Source: Hydrogenophilales bacterium RIFOXYD1_FULL_62_11
GTDB lineage: Bacteria > Pseudomonadota > Gammaproteobacteria > Burkholderiales > Thiobacillaceae
Assembly: GCA_001802655.1 (NCBI GenBank)
Contig: MGZO01000124.1
Location: 10,166-25,449 of the forward strand
Direction of reading: 5' to 3'
DNA length: 15,284 nt
Position numbers and translations under genes: made by a program. Under the pieces are notes generated by a model. The model saw only the letters and a list, made by a program, of their open reading frames with translations. It was not told where the DNA came from and did no database searches. Within the stretch, counting starts at the first letter, position 1; each line of letters begins with the position of its first letter. Below, in pieces: positions 15,130 through 15,284 of the stretch.

Positions 15130-15130
15130 G
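15106..15130 (-). repeat. Inverted repeat at the lnt start
   Basis: Perfect 9-base arms, CATGGCGGG (15106-15114) and CCCGCCATG (15122-15130), with a 7-base AT-rich spacer. On the lnt message each arm contains one of the two ATG start candidates, so a folded hairpin would bury both. It also lies right behind the dihydroorotase stop. Confidence 0.6.
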
Positions 15131-15146
15131 GCTGGCGCGGACTCGA

Positions 15147-15284
15147 TCAATGACCCGACTCAAAATCGAGATGGCCGTCGATCACGGTGTAGCGCACCCG
15201 GCCCTGCATCGGGTGGTTGAGGAAGGGCGTATTGTTGCTCTGGCTGAACAGCGATTGGGCGTTGACCACCCAATCGGCGTGTTC
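15147..15284 (-). CDS. pyrC: Dihydroorotase (PyrC/PyrX type), C-terminal end
   Basis: The last 45 residues of an amidohydrolase that runs off the right edge; it would close carbamoyl-aspartate to dihydroorotate in pyrimidine synthesis, or be the inactive PyrX-like partner of aspartate transcarbamoylase. The fragment EHADWVVNAQSLFSQ, then NNTPFLNHPMQGRVRYTVIDG matches the C-terminal beta-strand region of class I dihydroorotases, with the typical NTPF, GRVRYT and IDG elements. The metal-binding residues lie outside the window, so activity cannot be judged. The stop TGA overlaps the in-frame TTG of lnt by two bases, suggesting co-transcription of the two genes. Confidence 0.8.
   Translation of the reverse strand, partial: EHADWVVNAQSLFSQSNNTPFLNHPMQGRVRYTVIDGHLDFESGH

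Noticed and set aside
1..15284. CRISPR array, insertion sequence, prophage or toxin-antitoxin module
   Set aside because: I found no spaced direct repeats, no transposase or integrase-like protein, no terminal repeats and no small toxin/antitoxin pair; gene content is housekeeping and membrane functions.

Overview
The window reads as ordinary, well-packed chromosome of a moderately GC-rich betaproteobacterium. Protein styles (Dut, CoaBC, Lnt, DesA-type desaturase) and the radC / rpmB-rpmG / coaBC-dut neighbourhood fit a Nitrosomonadales-type organism (for example the Thiobacillus, Sulfuricella or Gallionella relatives). That placement is inferred from familiarity with these families, not from a search. 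I see no transposase, integrase, tRNA, rRNA, CRISPR array or phage gene, and no abrupt change in coding style. No gene-free stretch exceeds 300 bases. The largest gaps are about 177 bases (dut to the diguanylate cyclase), 126 bases (psiE-like to the RsmB-like gene) and 111 bases (upstream of rpmB).

Left part, plus strand, 1-3281: the 3' end of a TerC-family metal exporter, an AI-2E/YdiK-type membrane protein, a PsiE-like small membrane protein and an RsmB/NOP-type RNA m5C methyltransferase. Central part, plus strand, 3342-8965: a membrane-lipid themed run with an AMP-forming long-chain acyl-CoA ligase, a FadL-type outer-membrane fatty-acid channel, an MscS-type channel starting 2 bases after fadL, and a DesA-type delta-9 acyl-lipid desaturase with its own likely sigma-70 promoter. 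The run ends in a hairpin followed by a perfect 46-bp palindrome that should stop transcription from both sides.

Right part, 9077-15284: rpmB-rpmG and radC on the minus strand, then coaBC-dut on the plus strand, divergent from radC. This is an old housekeeping neighbourhood also known from enterobacteria. Downstream of dut lies a strong hairpin, then a membrane-anchored diguanylate cyclase (GGDEF with I-site). It converges on, and overlaps by 17 bp, the apolipoprotein N-acyltransferase gene lnt, which follows the 3' end of a dihydroorotase gene on the minus strand.

No undescribed multi-gene system is evident. The points worth a second look are local: a dyad overlapping the desaturase promoter, TGTCA half-sites in the radC/coaBC divergent region, a hairpin holding both ATG start candidates of lnt, a G8 tract and a lipobox-like signal peptide in the FadL homologue, and the possible functional grouping of ligase, channel, MscS and desaturase.
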